Positions 8,186-18,150 of a stretch of DNA of 64,000 bases are shown here, piece by piece. Source of the stretch: Gallionella straubiae (lineage in GTDB: Bacteria > Pseudomonadota > Gammaproteobacteria > Burkholderiales > Gallionellaceae); NCBI RefSeq assembly GCF_051257895.1, contig NZ_CP194331.1, positions 1,054,001-1,118,000 on the forward strand, given 5' to 3'. The notes under the pieces were generated by a model that made no database searches, had not been told where the DNA came from, and saw only the letters and a list, made by a program, of their open reading frames with translations. A program made the translations under genes and the position numbers. Each line of letters starts with the position of its first letter. The first letter of the stretch is position 1.

Positions 8186-10099
8186 TTACAGGGCTGAAGA
8201 ACGCCGCTCCAGCTCTTCCCAGCGCTCCAATGCCGCCGCGATTTCCACCTCGATTTCCTCATTGCGCGCCTGCAACTGCTTGGCGCGTTTAGGATCGCTG
8301 CTGAAGATGCTGCCGTCGGCGAAATGCGCGGCGATGTCGCTCTGCTCGCGCTCCAGGGCCTCGATGCGTTTCGGCAACTCTTCCAGTTCGCGCGCCTCCT
8401 TGAAGCCGAGCTTGCTGGCAGGTTTGGCTTTCTCAACCTTGACCTCTGCGGCGCGCGGCGGCGTGGCGGCGGGTTTGACGGCCGCCACACCCGCCTGATA
8501 TTTCTTCACGCGCACCCAGTCCTCGTAGCCGCCGGCGTATTCGATCAGCTTGCCATCGCCCTCGAAGGCGATCACCTGCGTCACCACGTTGTCGAGAAAC
8601 GCGCGGTCGTGGCTGACCAGGAACAGCGTGCCCTCGTAACTGGAAAGCAACTCTTCAAGAAGCTCCAGCGTCTCGATGTCGAGGTCGTTGGTCGGCTCGT
8701 CGAGCACCAGCACGTTGGCGGGCTGGGTGAACAGCCGCGCCAGCAGCAGGCGGTTGCGCTCGCCGCCTGAGCAGCTTTTGACCGGCGAACGCGCACGTTC
8801 CGGCGCGAACAGGAAATCGCCGAGATAGCTGATGACGTGCTTCTTCTGTCCGCCGATCTCGACAAAATCAGAACCCTGGCTGATGGTATCGGCGAGCGTC
8901 GCTTCGTCATTCAGTTGTTCGCGCAACTGGTCGAAATACGCCACCGCAATCTTGGTGCCGAGCTTCACCTGCCCGCTGTCCGGCTGCAACTCGCCGAGGA
9001 TGATCTTGAGCAGCGTGCTCTTTCCCGCACCGTTCGGACCGAGCAGGCCGATCTTGTCGCCGCGCTGAATGCGGCAGGAGAAATCGTCGATAATTTTGCG
9101 CGCGCCATACGACTTGCTGACATTGACGAGTTCCGCGACCAGCTTGCCGGAGCGCTCGCCGGCATCCACGCTCATCTCGACCTTGCCGAGTTTCTCGCGC
9201 CGCGCCGCACGCTCGCGGCGCAACTGTTCGAGACGCAGCACACGGCCTTCGTTGCGCGTGCGGCGCGCCTTGACGCCCTGGCGTATCCACACTTCTTCCT
9301 GCGCCAGCACTTTGTCGAACTTGGCATTCACCACCGCCTCGTCCGCCAGCATGCGCTCCTTGATCGCCTGATAGGCGGAGAAGTTGCCGGGGAAACCCGC
9401 CAGCTTGCCGCGATCCAGCTCGATGATGCGCGTCGCGACGTTGTCGAGAAAACGGCGGTCGTGCGTGACGAACAGCACCGCACCGCCGAAATTGTTCAGC
9501 AGGCCTTCGAGCCATTCGATCGACGCGAAATCCAGATGGTTGGTCGGCTCGTCGAGGATCAGCACGTCCGGCTCGGCCACCAGCGCCTGCGCCAGTGCCA
9601 CGCGTTTGCGCTGCCCACCAGATAGTTCACCGACGCGCTTGTCGGCCTCCAGGTCGAGCTTTGCAATGGTGGTCTCGATGCGCGCCTGGATCGACCAGCC
9701 GTCTTGTGCTTCCAGTTGGGTCTGCAGGTGCTGCATCTGTTCCAGCAGTTTATCCACGTCCGCATCCGGCTCGGATATCTGATGCGACACATGGTGGTAA
9801 TCGTGCAGCAGCTTCTGGATGCCGCCCAGCCCCTGCGCCACCGCATCGAACACCGTGTCATCCGCCCCCAGCACCGGCTCCTGGCTGACATAGCAGATAC
9901 GCGCAGTCGGTGCGCACCACACCAGCCCGTCATCCAGATTCGCTTGGCCGGCCAGCACTCGCATCAGGCTCGACTTGCCGCCGCCGTTGCGCCCGATCAG
10001 GCCGACGCGTTCGCCCTCGTCAAGCTGGAAATCGGCGTGGTCGAGCAGCGCGACGTGCCCGAATGCAAGGCAGGCCTTGTCTAATGTGATGATTGGCAT
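8186..10099 (-). CDS. uup: ABC-F family ATPase Uup
   Basis: 637 residues with two soluble ABC cassettes and no membrane segments. The first has Walker A GLIGRNGGGKSS, signature LSGGQRKRVALAQAL and Walker B VLILDEPTNHLD. The second has GLLGPNGAGKST, CSGGERNRLLLARLF and VLVLDEPTNDLD. The linker between cassettes is rich in Arg and Glu. The C-terminal 90 residues form a charged coiled coil (ELPKRIEALEREQSDIAAHF), which is the Uup-type nucleic-acid-binding tail. Uup proteins act in ribosome function and suppress precise transposon excision and replication defects. The gene has no operon partner on its immediate flanks; the MFS gene upstream is 70 bases away on the same strand. Confidence 0.9.
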   Translation of the reverse strand: MPIITLDKACLAFGHVALLDHADFQLDEGERVGLIGRNGGGKSSLMRVLAGQANLDDGLVWCAPTARICYVSQEPVLGADDTVFDAVAQGLGGIQKLLHDYHHVSHQISEPDADVDKLLEQMQHLQTQLEAQDGWSIQARIETTIAKLDLEADKRVGELSGGQRKRVALAQALVAEPDVLILDEPTNHLDFASIEWLEGLLNNFGGAVLFVTHDRRFLDNVATRIIELDRGKLAGFPGNFSAYQAIKERMLADEAVVNAKFDKVLAQEEVWIRQGVKARRTRNEGRVLRLEQLRRERAARREKLGKVEMSVDAGERSGKLVAELVNVSKSYGARKIIDDFSCRIQRGDKIGLLGPNGAGKSTLLKIILGELQPDSGQVKLGTKIAVAYFDQLREQLNDEATLADTISQGSDFVEIGGQKKHVISYLGDFLFAPERARSPVKSCSGGERNRLLLARLFTQPANVLVLDEPTNDLDIETLELLEELLSSYEGTLFLVSHDRAFLDNVVTQVIAFEGDGKLIEYAGGYEDWVRVKKYQAGVAAVKPAATPPRAAEVKVEKAKPASKLGFKEARELEELPKRIEALEREQSDIAAHFADGSIFSSDPKRAKQLQARNEEIEVEIAAALERWEELERRSSAL

Positions 10100-10169
10100 A
10101 AGTGAAAACTACTTGTTGAAGTATCTTGATTGATTGAAAAAAAACCGACCGAAAACCATTTGATGAAAA

Positions 10170-11345
10170 TCACGCCGGATCGTTGAAACGCCAGAAGCGC
10201 AACAACAGCGCGCACAGCAACGCCAACGCCCCGGCAAAGAGAAATGCGGCACCGGCGTTCCAGTAATGCCATATCGTGCCGAACAACAGCCCGGCGGGAA
10301 TGGCGCTCAGGCCGACGGCGAGATGATACCAGCCGAACGCCGTGCCGCGCTCGCGTTCGTCGGCATACAGGCTGATCAACGCGCGTTCCGAGCCTTCACC
10401 CATGCCGGCCAGCAAGCCATACAGCAGGGTGCAGGCCCATAGCGCGCTGCCCTGTTCGACCAGGCTGAGCGCCACAAAACCTGCGGCGTAGCCTGACCAG
10501 CTAATCATGGTCAGGCGGCGCCTGCCGAACTCATCCGCCATGCGCCCGCCGAGCAGCGAGGCAGCGGATTTGACGAGGTTCAGCGCCGCCCACAGCAGCA
10601 GCAACTGCACCACGCTCATACCCAACTCGTTGCCGCGCAGCAGGATGAAACTTTCCGAGACGCGCGCGAAGGTGAACAGCACCAGCACCCACAGATAGCG
10701 GCGCATGTTGGGTGACAGCACGGCCCACGCCAGCGGCGCCTGCGGCTTCTGCTGCGGCACTTCCGGGCGCGGCGTTTCGTGTACGCCGAACACCAGCACC
10801 AGCAACACAAGCACGCCTGGCACGGCCGACCACAGGATCACCTCACTCACCGACCAGTGCAGCCAGCTCAACGCGGCAACGGCGAGCAGTGTACCGCCCA
10901 GCGCCCCGGCGTTGTCCATTGCGCGGTGGAAACCGTAGGCGAAACCATGGATATCGGAATGCGCGCTATCCGCGAGCAACGCGTCGCGCGGCGCATTGCG
11001 CAGGCCCTTGCCGGCGCGATCCAAGCTGCGCAGCAGCAGCAACGCGCCCCAACTCGACACCAGCGCGAGCAGCGGCCGCACCAGGTTGGACAAGCCATAG
11101 CCGAACACCATCAACTGCTTGCGCCGCCCCTGCCCGGTATCCGAATAGCGCCCCGCCCACAGCTTGAGGAAGCTCGCCGCCGCATCCGCCGCCCCCTCCA
11201 CCAGCCCGAGGATTACCGGCCCCGCCCCAAGCACGGTGGCGATCAGGATCGGGATGAACGGCGTCACCATTTCCGAAGCCAGGTCATTCAGGAAACTGAC
11301 CAGGCCGAGCGCGATGACGGTACCGGGCAATTTGCGTTTTTCCAT
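10170..11345 (-). CDS. Major facilitator superfamily transporter
   Basis: 391 residues with about 12 hydrophobic helices. The loop between helices 2 and 3 reads LKLWAGRYSDTGQGRRK and that between helices 8 and 9 LLGGRMADEFGRRR, both variants of the MFS GxxxDRxGRR motif. A conserved-looking stretch RSLDRAGKGLRNAPRDALLAD is shared with an uncharacterised MFS subgroup. Its substrate cannot be told from sequence. It starts with ATG at 11345 behind a G-rich site. It may be cotranscribed with uup. Confidence 0.8.
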   Translation of the reverse strand: MEKRKLPGTVIALGLVSFLNDLASEMVTPFIPILIATVLGAGPVILGLVEGAADAAASFLKLWAGRYSDTGQGRRKQLMVFGYGLSNLVRPLLALVSSWGALLLLRSLDRAGKGLRNAPRDALLADSAHSDIHGFAYGFHRAMDNAGALGGTLLAVAALSWLHWSVSEVILWSAVPGVLVLLVLVFGVHETPRPEVPQQKPQAPLAWAVLSPNMRRYLWVLVLFTFARVSESFILLRGNELGMSVVQLLLLWAALNLVKSAASLLGGRMADEFGRRRLTMISWSGYAAGFVALSLVEQGSALWACTLLYGLLAGMGEGSERALISLYADERERGTAFGWYHLAVGLSAIPAGLLFGTIWHYWNAGAAFLFAGALALLCALLLRFWRFNDPA

Positions 11346-11363
11346 GGCATGCCCCCGATCGGG

Positions 11364-11392
11364 TTCTGATTAAGCGGCGTTTAGGCTAGAAT
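11364..11392 (+). promoter_or_regulatory. Probable sigma-70 promoter of tRNA-Arg
   Basis: A weak -35 element TTCTGA (11364-11369) and a good -10 element TAGAAT (11387-11392) are separated by 17 bases. They end 26 bases before the mature tRNA 5' end. Confidence 0.45.
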
Positions 11393-11418
11393 GCGCACCC
11401 TGCATCCGCAGCCAGCCT

Positions 11419-11493
11419 GTCCTCGTAGTTAAATGGATATAACCGGCCCCTCCTAAGGGTCAATTACAGGTTCGATTCCTGTCGAGGACGCCA
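11419..11493 (+). tRNA. tRNA-Arg (anticodon CCU)
   Basis: 75 bases including an encoded CCA end. The acceptor stem GTCCTCG pairs perfectly with CGAGGAC. The D arm is GTTA...TAAC. The anticodon stem GGCCC/GGGTC holds the loop CTCCTAA with anticodon CCT. The T arm is ACAGG-TTCGATT-CCTGT, and the discriminator base is G. It reads AGG codons. tRNA-Arg(CCU) genes are common integration targets, but no integrase lies nearby in this window. Confidence 0.96.
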
Positions 11494-12173
11494 AAAAGCT
11501 GCACTTCTCCATCCATTCACGCCCATCGAACCAGCATAAACCCTGGCTTTCACACTGCATAACCGTTTCACGCCGTCTTTTCCCGTCTATTGCAATTTAC
11601 CAGACGGTTGATAGAAACCCAAGCGCATGCGCCGGAAAATCCCCGAGCGATTGCGGGGCAAAATAATCGGGTGCGAAATGCAAAGGGATCATGCACTGAC
11701 GTAGCAATGGCGAGGATGGGCCATGGCTTCATAGTTGACACAAAAAAAAAGGGGCAGTTGCCTGCCCCTAGGGGAAAACTAGGCATTGCGCCTAGCAGAG
11801 AGAAGTCGTACTACCGTGCCACATAGACCTAAAAAACCAACTTTCAGCTTCTGAAACATCGTTAAGTCGTGCGCAATTTAACCAACCTCGGGACGTAATG
11901 CCATAGCCATTCATCTGATCCAACACACCCGGAATGAAAGGTGCGGGAACGCGGATGAGCGGTTGAAATCAGGGGATGAACGGTTGGCCAGATGGGGGTG
12001 ATTTCCGGCCAATTGTCGGTGAGTGCAATGTTTGCGGTCAGTGAAGCCTCAAAACTGCATCAGGCGCAGCAAAGTGCCGCCCCGTTATGCGGGGAGGTGC
12101 CTGCAGTATGAAAACATGCCCCTCGGATTGGCGCTTTGCGGATTGCGCTGCGCTAGTAATAGCCTGGTGCGTT
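11494..12173. other. Gene-free interval after tRNA-Arg
   Basis: About 680 bases in which I find no convincing protein gene. Structure is present: palindromic TTTCAG-AAG-CTGAAA near 11840-11856 on the minus strand, CTAGGC/GCCTAG at 11779-11795, and a strong minus-strand terminator at 11741-11769. GC-rich hairpins lie around 12060-12105 (CCCCG...CGGGG). The interval could hold a small RNA on the minus strand or remnants of an element that used the tRNA as target. Confidence 0.4.
11741..11769 (-). terminator. Rho-independent terminator (minus strand)
   Basis: Read on the minus strand, AGGGGCAG - GCAA - CTGCCCCT forms an eight-pair stem with a four-base loop and runs directly into nine T residues. 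It is preceded by a second small hairpin (11779-11795). The nearest minus-strand gene ends 400 bases upstream, so it either ends a long 3' UTR of the aldolase gene or a small untranslated RNA. Confidence 0.75.
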
Positions 12174-14141
12174 TCAAATCACCCGCTCGTTTCCGCCATC
12201 GATCGGAAGCTGCGCGCCGGTTATTTTTGAGAACAGGGGGCCGCACATTTCCGCGATCAGCTCCGCCACGTCCTTGCTGGTGACTTCCTCGTGCAGCACG
12301 TTATTGCGCTTGTAGTCGTCCACGCTCATGCCGTAATGCGCGGCGCGCTGCGCCAGCACTTCCGGCGTCCAGATGCCGGTGTCGAACACCGCGTTGGGGT
12401 GCACGACGTTGACCCGGATGCCGTCCGCGCCCCACTCCAGTGCGGCGACGCGCGCTGCCTGGGTCAGCGCCGCCTTGGACGCTGAATAGGCTACAGCGCC
12501 CGGCCCCGGCGCAGGAACGTTCTTTGAGCCGTTCACCACCACGCGGCCATGCCTCGGCGCCGCCTTCAGCAAGGGATGCACCTCGCGCATGATGGACAGG
12601 TTGGAGTCAAGGTTGACCGCCATGACCTTGCGCCATTCCTCGTCGGACAGTGCCGCGATCTTCCTGCCGCCGGGAAAAACGCCAGCGTTCAGCACCAGCA
12701 TATCGAGCCCGCCGTAATGGCGCAGGGCCTGTTCGATGACGTGCCGGATATCCGGCAAGGAGGTCAGGTCCGCAGTGATGCCGAGGTAGTCCGCGCGATT
12801 GCCGAATGAAGCCTCGATTGCCGGATTGATGTCCACGCCTACCACCGCCGCACCGCGGTTCAGGAATGATTGCACGCAGGCCCTGCCGATGCCGGATGCA
12901 GCGCCGGTCACCAGCGCGACTTCGCCCGCGAACGCCTTCGGCGCACCGGCCTTCTTCAGCTTGGCCTGCTCCAGGTCCCAGTATTCCATGCTGAACAGCG
13001 GAGCCTCGCCGAGCGCGCGGTAGCCGCCGAGCTTTTCGGCGCGCAGGATGATGTCCTGCGTGTGCAGGTAAATATCCTCGACGATCTGCGCGTCGCGCGC
13101 CGAACGGCCCGCGCTGACGAGCCCGAACTCCGCATCGAGAATCACGCGCGGCGCAGGGTCGAGCATCGTCAGCGGAGCCTTGGCCGATGCGGAATTTTTC
13201 TCGAAATAATTCCTGTACGCCTGAGCGTAAGCCTCGACATCGCGGCCGAGCAGCGGCAGGCGCTTGGTGCGGATGATGTGGTCAGGGGTCGCGGGGCCGC
13301 GCTGCGAGATTTCCGCGATGCTGGAATGACGCGCAAAGGCCAGCGCGGCGCTGCTGGAATTACTGCGCAACAGCATCGGGAAGCCGGCGGCGGCGGAAAC
13401 CTTCTTGCGCAACTCTGGCAAGCCGGACCAGTCGACAGTCGGCTCGATGCCGGTTGATGGCACCAGTGACGCATGCTTCTGCAGGTAGCCCTCGGCACGG
13501 CCGACCAGGTCGATCATGCGATCATAGGCCTGCTTCGCAGTGTCGCCAAAGCTGAAGATGCCGTGGTTCATCAGCACCATGCCGATGGTGCGCGGAGTCG
13601 CCTGCTTCGGGAACACTTCGGCGCACAGCTTTGCGAGGTAGAAGCCGGGCATCACGTAGGGCAGCACGATGACCTCGTCGCCGAACAGCTCGCGAATGCG
13701 CGCCTCGCCGTCGGGCGTGTTGGTGATCGTCACGATTGCATCAGCGTGCGTGTGATCGACGAAGCGGTGCGGGATCAGCGCATGCAGGATCGCCTCGACC
13801 GAGGGCGCAGGCGCGGCCGGGTCGAGCGAGGCGAGCTTGAGCTCGCGCGCCATGTCGATGTCCGAGAGCTTTTCGAGGCGCGACAGCTTGAGCATCGCGT
13901 CAAGGCGCACCGCGACGAAGTCTTTTGCTTCTATCGTCGCGAGGTCGGAGCCACTGCCCTTGACGAACAGCGTTTCAATATCCTCACCGAAGATGTCCCT
14001 GCTGACACCCTTGACCGAGGTATTGCCGCCGCCGTGCAGCACCAGGTTCGTGTTCGCACCGAGCAGGCGCGACGAATAGACTCGCTCCGCGAGGATGTCC
14101 TTGTGCTTGCCTGCTTCCGTATCGTTCCAGAGATTTTCCAT
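12174..14141 (-). CDS. Fused class II aldolase / short-chain dehydrogenase (putative 5-deoxy(methylthio)ribulose-1-phosphate aldolase-reductase)
   Basis: 655 residues from the ATG at 14141; an ATG nine codons upstream is possible. The N-terminal 390 residues are a class II aldolase with GGGNTSVKG, the zinc histidines H130 and H132 in DHTHAD and H193 in MNHGIFSFG. The C-terminal 245 residues are a short-chain dehydrogenase with TGAASGIG (412-419), NAG, and Y552/K556 in the YxxxK motif, all intact. The architecture is usually labelled rhamnulose-1-phosphate aldolase/dehydrogenase. Here no rhamnose isomerase or kinase is present, and the gene is followed upstream in the same direction by mtnA, apt and mtnP. 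I therefore infer that it splits 5-deoxyribulose-1-phosphate or 5-methylthioribulose-1-phosphate into DHAP and an aldehyde, which the fused domain reduces or oxidises (DHAP shunt). The rhamnulose-1-phosphate role remains the main alternative. Confidence 0.75.
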   Translation of the reverse strand: MENLWNDTEAGKHKDILAERVYSSRLLGANTNLVLHGGGNTSVKGVSRDIFGEDIETLFVKGSGSDLATIEAKDFVAVRLDAMLKLSRLEKLSDIDMARELKLASLDPAAPAPSVEAILHALIPHRFVDHTHADAIVTITNTPDGEARIRELFGDEVIVLPYVMPGFYLAKLCAEVFPKQATPRTIGMVLMNHGIFSFGDTAKQAYDRMIDLVGRAEGYLQKHASLVPSTGIEPTVDWSGLPELRKKVSAAAGFPMLLRSNSSSAALAFARHSSIAEISQRGPATPDHIIRTKRLPLLGRDVEAYAQAYRNYFEKNSASAKAPLTMLDPAPRVILDAEFGLVSAGRSARDAQIVEDIYLHTQDIILRAEKLGGYRALGEAPLFSMEYWDLEQAKLKKAGAPKAFAGEVALVTGAASGIGRACVQSFLNRGAAVVGVDINPAIEASFGNRADYLGITADLTSLPDIRHVIEQALRHYGGLDMLVLNAGVFPGGRKIAALSDEEWRKVMAVNLDSNLSIMREVHPLLKAAPRHGRVVVNGSKNVPAPGPGAVAYSASKAALTQAARVAALEWGADGIRVNVVHPNAVFDTGIWTPEVLAQRAAHYGMSVDDYKRNNVLHEEVTSKDVAELIAEMCGPLFSKITGAQLPIDGGNERVI

Positions 14142-14212
14142 TGCTGTTCCCGTTTCTATAAAACTCATTCAGGAGTATCCGTCAGGTGCAACGCCACACA
14201 GCTTCCCCGAAA

Positions 14213-14292
14213 CCGTTCGCCCTGAGCCTGTCGAAGGGTCGAACGGTTGCGCACTGGGACCGTTCATGCTTCGACAGGCTCAGCACGAACGG
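14213..14292. repeat. Pair of REP-like palindromes
   Basis: Two related imperfect palindromes with CCGTTC...GAACGG ends and a core CTGAGCCTGTCGAAG occur in opposite orientation (14213-14246 and 14260-14292) between the aldolase and mtnA genes. This core is a widespread proteobacterial intergenic repeat. The pair could fold into a long hairpin in the mRNA. Confidence 0.8.
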
Positions 14293-14310
14293 CCTGATGA
14301 ATAATCGAGT

Positions 14311-15387
<1,077 letters not shown>

Positions 15388-15392
15388 AATTT

Positions 15393-15460
15393 GTAGGGTG
15401 GGCAACTTGTTGCCCACCGATTTGTTTAATAGCCGCGTGGGCACACTGTGCCCACCCTAC
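15393..15460. repeat. REP-like palindrome between mtnA and apt
   Basis: GTAGGGTGGG at 15393 pairs with CCCACCCTAC ending at 15460. Internal arms GGGCAAC/GTTGCCC and GGGCACA/TGTGCCC form two nested hairpins. It fills nearly the whole gap and sits just ahead of the mtnA start and just after the apt stop. It is unrelated in sequence to the repeats on either side of it. Confidence 0.8.
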
Positions 15461-15462
15461 AT

Positions 15463-15990
15463 TCAATCACCTTCAAATTCGCAGAGCGCAAACACCTTGT
15501 GCCCGAGCTTCTCCAGCCGCTTCCTCCCACCCACATCCGGCAGGTCGATCACAAAGCAGCATTCCACCACCGTCCCACCCATGTCCTGGATCAGCCCGGC
15601 GGCGGCTTCCGCCGTGCCGCCGGTGGCGATAAGGTCGTCCACCAGCAACACCCGGTCGCCCTTCTGGATCGCGTCGGTATGAATCTCGATGCGGTCGCTG
15701 CCGTATTCGAGCTGGTAGTCGCGCCCGACCGTCTCGGCGGGGAGCTTGCCTTTCTTGCGCACCGGCACAAAGCCGAGGCCAAGCTCATAGGCAACCGGCG
15801 TGCCGACGATGAAGCCGCGCGATTCGATGCCGGCGATCTTGTCGATCTTCACGTCCTTGTAGCGGCTGACGATCTCCTGGATCGTGGCGCGCAGGCCGAC
15901 CGGGTCCTTGAGCAGGGTGGTGATGTCGCGGAACATGATCCCCTTGTGGGGGTAATGCGGGATGGTACGGATTCTGGATTTGATGGGCAT
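15463..15990 (-). CDS. apt: Adenine phosphoribosyltransferase
   Basis: 175 residues, normal length. The PRPP-binding motif VLLVDDLIATGGTAEA and the N-terminal IRTIPHYPHKGIMFRDITTLL are diagnostic of Apt. The enzyme converts adenine plus PRPP to AMP. An AAGGA site precedes the ATG. Its position between mtnA and mtnP makes sense because MTA phosphorylase releases adenine, which Apt recaptures. Confidence 0.96.
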   Translation of the reverse strand: MPIKSRIRTIPHYPHKGIMFRDITTLLKDPVGLRATIQEIVSRYKDVKIDKIAGIESRGFIVGTPVAYELGLGFVPVRKKGKLPAETVGRDYQLEYGSDRIEIHTDAIQKGDRVLLVDDLIATGGTAEAAAGLIQDMGGTVVECCFVIDLPDVGGRKRLEKLGHKVFALCEFEGD

Positions 15991-16034
15991 ACAGTTTCCT
16001 TATAACGTTTAACAAAGCCGTTGTTCGCATTAGC

Positions 16035-16099
16035 TGTAGGAGCGCAATTTATTGCGCGATGAGCTTGCACCCTTTCGCGCAATAAATTGCGCTCCTACA
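16035..16099. repeat. Perfect 24-bp inverted repeat between apt and mtnP
   Basis: The arms at 16035-16058 and 16076-16099 are exact reverse complements (TGTAGGAGCGCAATTTATTG plus GCG, and its mirror) around a 17-base loop. This is a third, unrelated family of intergenic palindrome in the same gene cluster. Confidence 0.85.
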
Positions 16100-16109
16100 A
16101 AACCACTTT

Positions 16110-16970
16110 CTATTTCAGCACCCGCCCGGCCACGGCGGACAGCTTCTCCACCATCGCCGGGTCGCGCGCTTCCGGCGCGGTGATGATGGCGTATTGCAGC
16201 GCGCTGCGGCAGCCGCATTCCGAACCTTTTTCGTCGCCATGCACATGCGGCGCGACGCGCTTGACCAGGGCGCGCGCCTTGTCGGCGTTTTCCAGCAGCA
16301 CCTTCACGATTGCATCAACCGTCACATGGTCATGGTCGGGATGCCAGCAGTCGTAGTCGGTCACCATCGCCACCGTCGCGTAGCAGATCTCGGCTTCGCG
16401 CGCGAGCTTGGCTTCCGGCATGTTGGTCATGCCGATCACGTCGCAGCCCCATGAGCGGTACAGTTCCGACTCGGCGAGGCTGGAGAACTGCATGCCTTCC
16501 ATCACCATGTAGGTGCCGCCGCGCACCACCGGAATGTCGGCCTGTTGCGCCGCCGCATGCAGATGGTCGCCCAGGCGCCCGCACACCGGGCGCGCCATCG
16601 AGACATGCGCAACCAGGCCGCTGCCGAAGAAGCTCTTTTCCCGCGCGAAGGTGCGGTCAATGAACTGGTCCACGATGACGAACGTGCCCGGCGCGAGATC
16701 TTCGCGCAGCGAGCCCACCGCGCTCACCGAAATGATGTCGGTCACGCCGAGGCGCTTGAGCGCATCGATATTGGCGCGGAAGTTGATTGCCGAAGGCGGC
16801 AGGCGATGCCCGCGCCCGTGGCGCGGCAGGAAGGCAATGGACTGCCCCGCCAACTCGCCGATGAGAATTTCGTCCGAGGGTTCGCCGAACGAGGATTCCG
16901 CTTTCACCCAGCGGGTGTTCTCCAGCCCCTCGATGTTGTAAACGCCGCTGCCGCCGATAATTCCCAACAT
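16110..16970 (-). CDS. mtnP: S-methyl-5'-thioadenosine phosphorylase
   Basis: 286 residues. The motifs MLGIIGGSGVYNIEGLE, FLPRHGRGHRLPPSAINFRAN and MEGMQFSSLAES place it in the PNP/MTAP family. The segment MTDYDCWH carries the DYDCW signature that in this family goes with MTA rather than inosine-type substrates. It cleaves MTA, and in some bacteria 5'-deoxyadenosine, with phosphate to adenine and the 5-substituted ribose-1-phosphate. A GGAGG site lies 8 bases before the ATG. It is the first gene of the mtnP-apt-mtnA-aldolase run. A methylthioinosine phosphorylase role is a less likely alternative. Confidence 0.9.
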   Translation of the reverse strand: MLGIIGGSGVYNIEGLENTRWVKAESSFGEPSDEILIGELAGQSIAFLPRHGRGHRLPPSAINFRANIDALKRLGVTDIISVSAVGSLREDLAPGTFVIVDQFIDRTFAREKSFFGSGLVAHVSMARPVCGRLGDHLHAAAQQADIPVVRGGTYMVMEGMQFSSLAESELYRSWGCDVIGMTNMPEAKLAREAEICYATVAMVTDYDCWHPDHDHVTVDAIVKVLLENADKARALVKRVAPHVHGDEKGSECGCRSALQYAIITAPEARDPAMVEKLSAVAGRVLK

Positions 16971-16989
16971 ATACCTTTCCTCCGTTATC

Positions 16990-18054
16990 TCAAATCACAA
17001 CCGGCACACGCGCGGTCAGCGCGCACATCAACTCATAGCTGGCGGTTCCCGCCGCGCGCGCCACTTCTTCGATCGGCATGCCTTCGCCCCACAGGGTGAC
17101 GGCGCTGCCGACGCCAGCTTGCGGCAGCCTGCTCAAATCCACGTAAAGCATATCCATCGAGACGCGCCCCAGGGTCTGCACTGCCTGCCCGCCCACGAGC
17201 ACCGGCGTCCCGTTCGGCGCATGGCGCGGATAGCCGTCAGCGTAGCCGCAGGCGACGATTCCGATGCGCATGGCATGTTCGGCACGGAACAGCGCGCCGT
17301 AGCCGATCTCGTCGCCGGCGCGCAGCTCCTGCACGGCAATGAGGCGGCTGCTCAGGGTCATCGCCGGCTGCAGGCCGAGTTGCCGCGCACCGGTCTCAAT
17401 GAAAGGCGATGCGCCGTACAGCATGAGGCCGGGGCGCACCCACTCGCCATGTGTTTCGGGATAGCGCAGCAGCGCGGCGGAATTCGCGAGTGAGCGCGGC
17501 ATGCGATATTGCGCGGCAAAACCGTTGAACAAGGCAAGCGGCTCCGCGATGCCGCGCGCCTCGTCGGCGTTGGCGAAATGCGTCATCAGGGTGATCTCGC
17601 GCACGGCGCGATGGCGGCGCAGTTGCTCCATCGCCTGCACCGCCTGCTGCGGCGTAAAGCCGAGGCGGTTCATGCCGGTGTTGACCTTGAACCAGACATC
17701 CAGCTTCCCGCTTTGCGGATAGGCGTCGAGCAGGGCGACCTGCCAGGCGCTGTGGATCACGCAGGCCAGATCGTAGCGGGCGACGATGGCCATATCTCCG
17801 GCGTCGAAAGCGCCTTCCAGCAGCAGGATCGTCTGGCGGAAACCCGCCTCGCGCAACTGCACCGCATCCCGGATGTCCAGCAGCGCGAAACCTTCCGCCG
17901 CGGACAGGGTTTCGGCCACCCTGCTCAAGCCATGCCCGTAGCCGTCCGCCTTGATCACCGCCATGATGCGCGCGGACGGCGCGGCGCGGCGCACCACGCG
18001 GAGATTGTTCTCCAGCGCGCTCTGGTCGATACGGGCTTGTATGGGGCGTGGCAC
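16990..18054 (-). CDS. alr: Alanine racemase
   Basis: 354 residues starting at GTG (18054). It supplies D-alanine for peptidoglycan. The PLP lysine is K35 in AVIKADGYGHG. The catalytic tyrosine region of the second domain (GDEIGYGALFRAEHAMRIG) and ACGYADGYPRHAPNG are present, as is the C-terminal VTLWGEG. It ends 19 bases upstream of mtnP on the same strand and may be cotranscribed. It is divergent from lplT with about 95 bases between them. Confidence 0.95.
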   Translation of the reverse strand: MPRPIQARIDQSALENNLRVVRRAAPSARIMAVIKADGYGHGLSRVAETLSAAEGFALLDIRDAVQLREAGFRQTILLLEGAFDAGDMAIVARYDLACVIHSAWQVALLDAYPQSGKLDVWFKVNTGMNRLGFTPQQAVQAMEQLRRHRAVREITLMTHFANADEARGIAEPLALFNGFAAQYRMPRSLANSAALLRYPETHGEWVRPGLMLYGASPFIETGARQLGLQPAMTLSSRLIAVQELRAGDEIGYGALFRAEHAMRIGIVACGYADGYPRHAPNGTPVLVGGQAVQTLGRVSMDMLYVDLSRLPQAGVGSAVTLWGEGMPIEEVARAAGTASYELMCALTARVPVVI

Positions 18055-18150
18055 GGAAATTACTTATCGCAAGGGTTTTGCAGGTGCTAATGATAGCAGG
18101 GGCCATGCTTTCGTGATATAAAACGGCCTGCCCAAAATGACCCGGTTGTA

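Noticed and set aside
11671..11730. GGCAAAATAATC...GCAAAG stretch as a riboswitch core
   Set aside because: The two blocks are separated wrongly and no tetraloop stem or downstream gene is present.
11568..11786. 72-codon minus-strand frame after tRNA-Arg
   Set aside because: It would start inside the region of the strong terminator and shows no ribosome site or recognisable protein.
12040..12115. GCAAAG with flanking hairpins resembling a second c-di-GMP riboswitch
   Set aside because: The first stem lacks a GNRA tetraloop, the GGCAAAC block is absent and no plus-strand gene follows.
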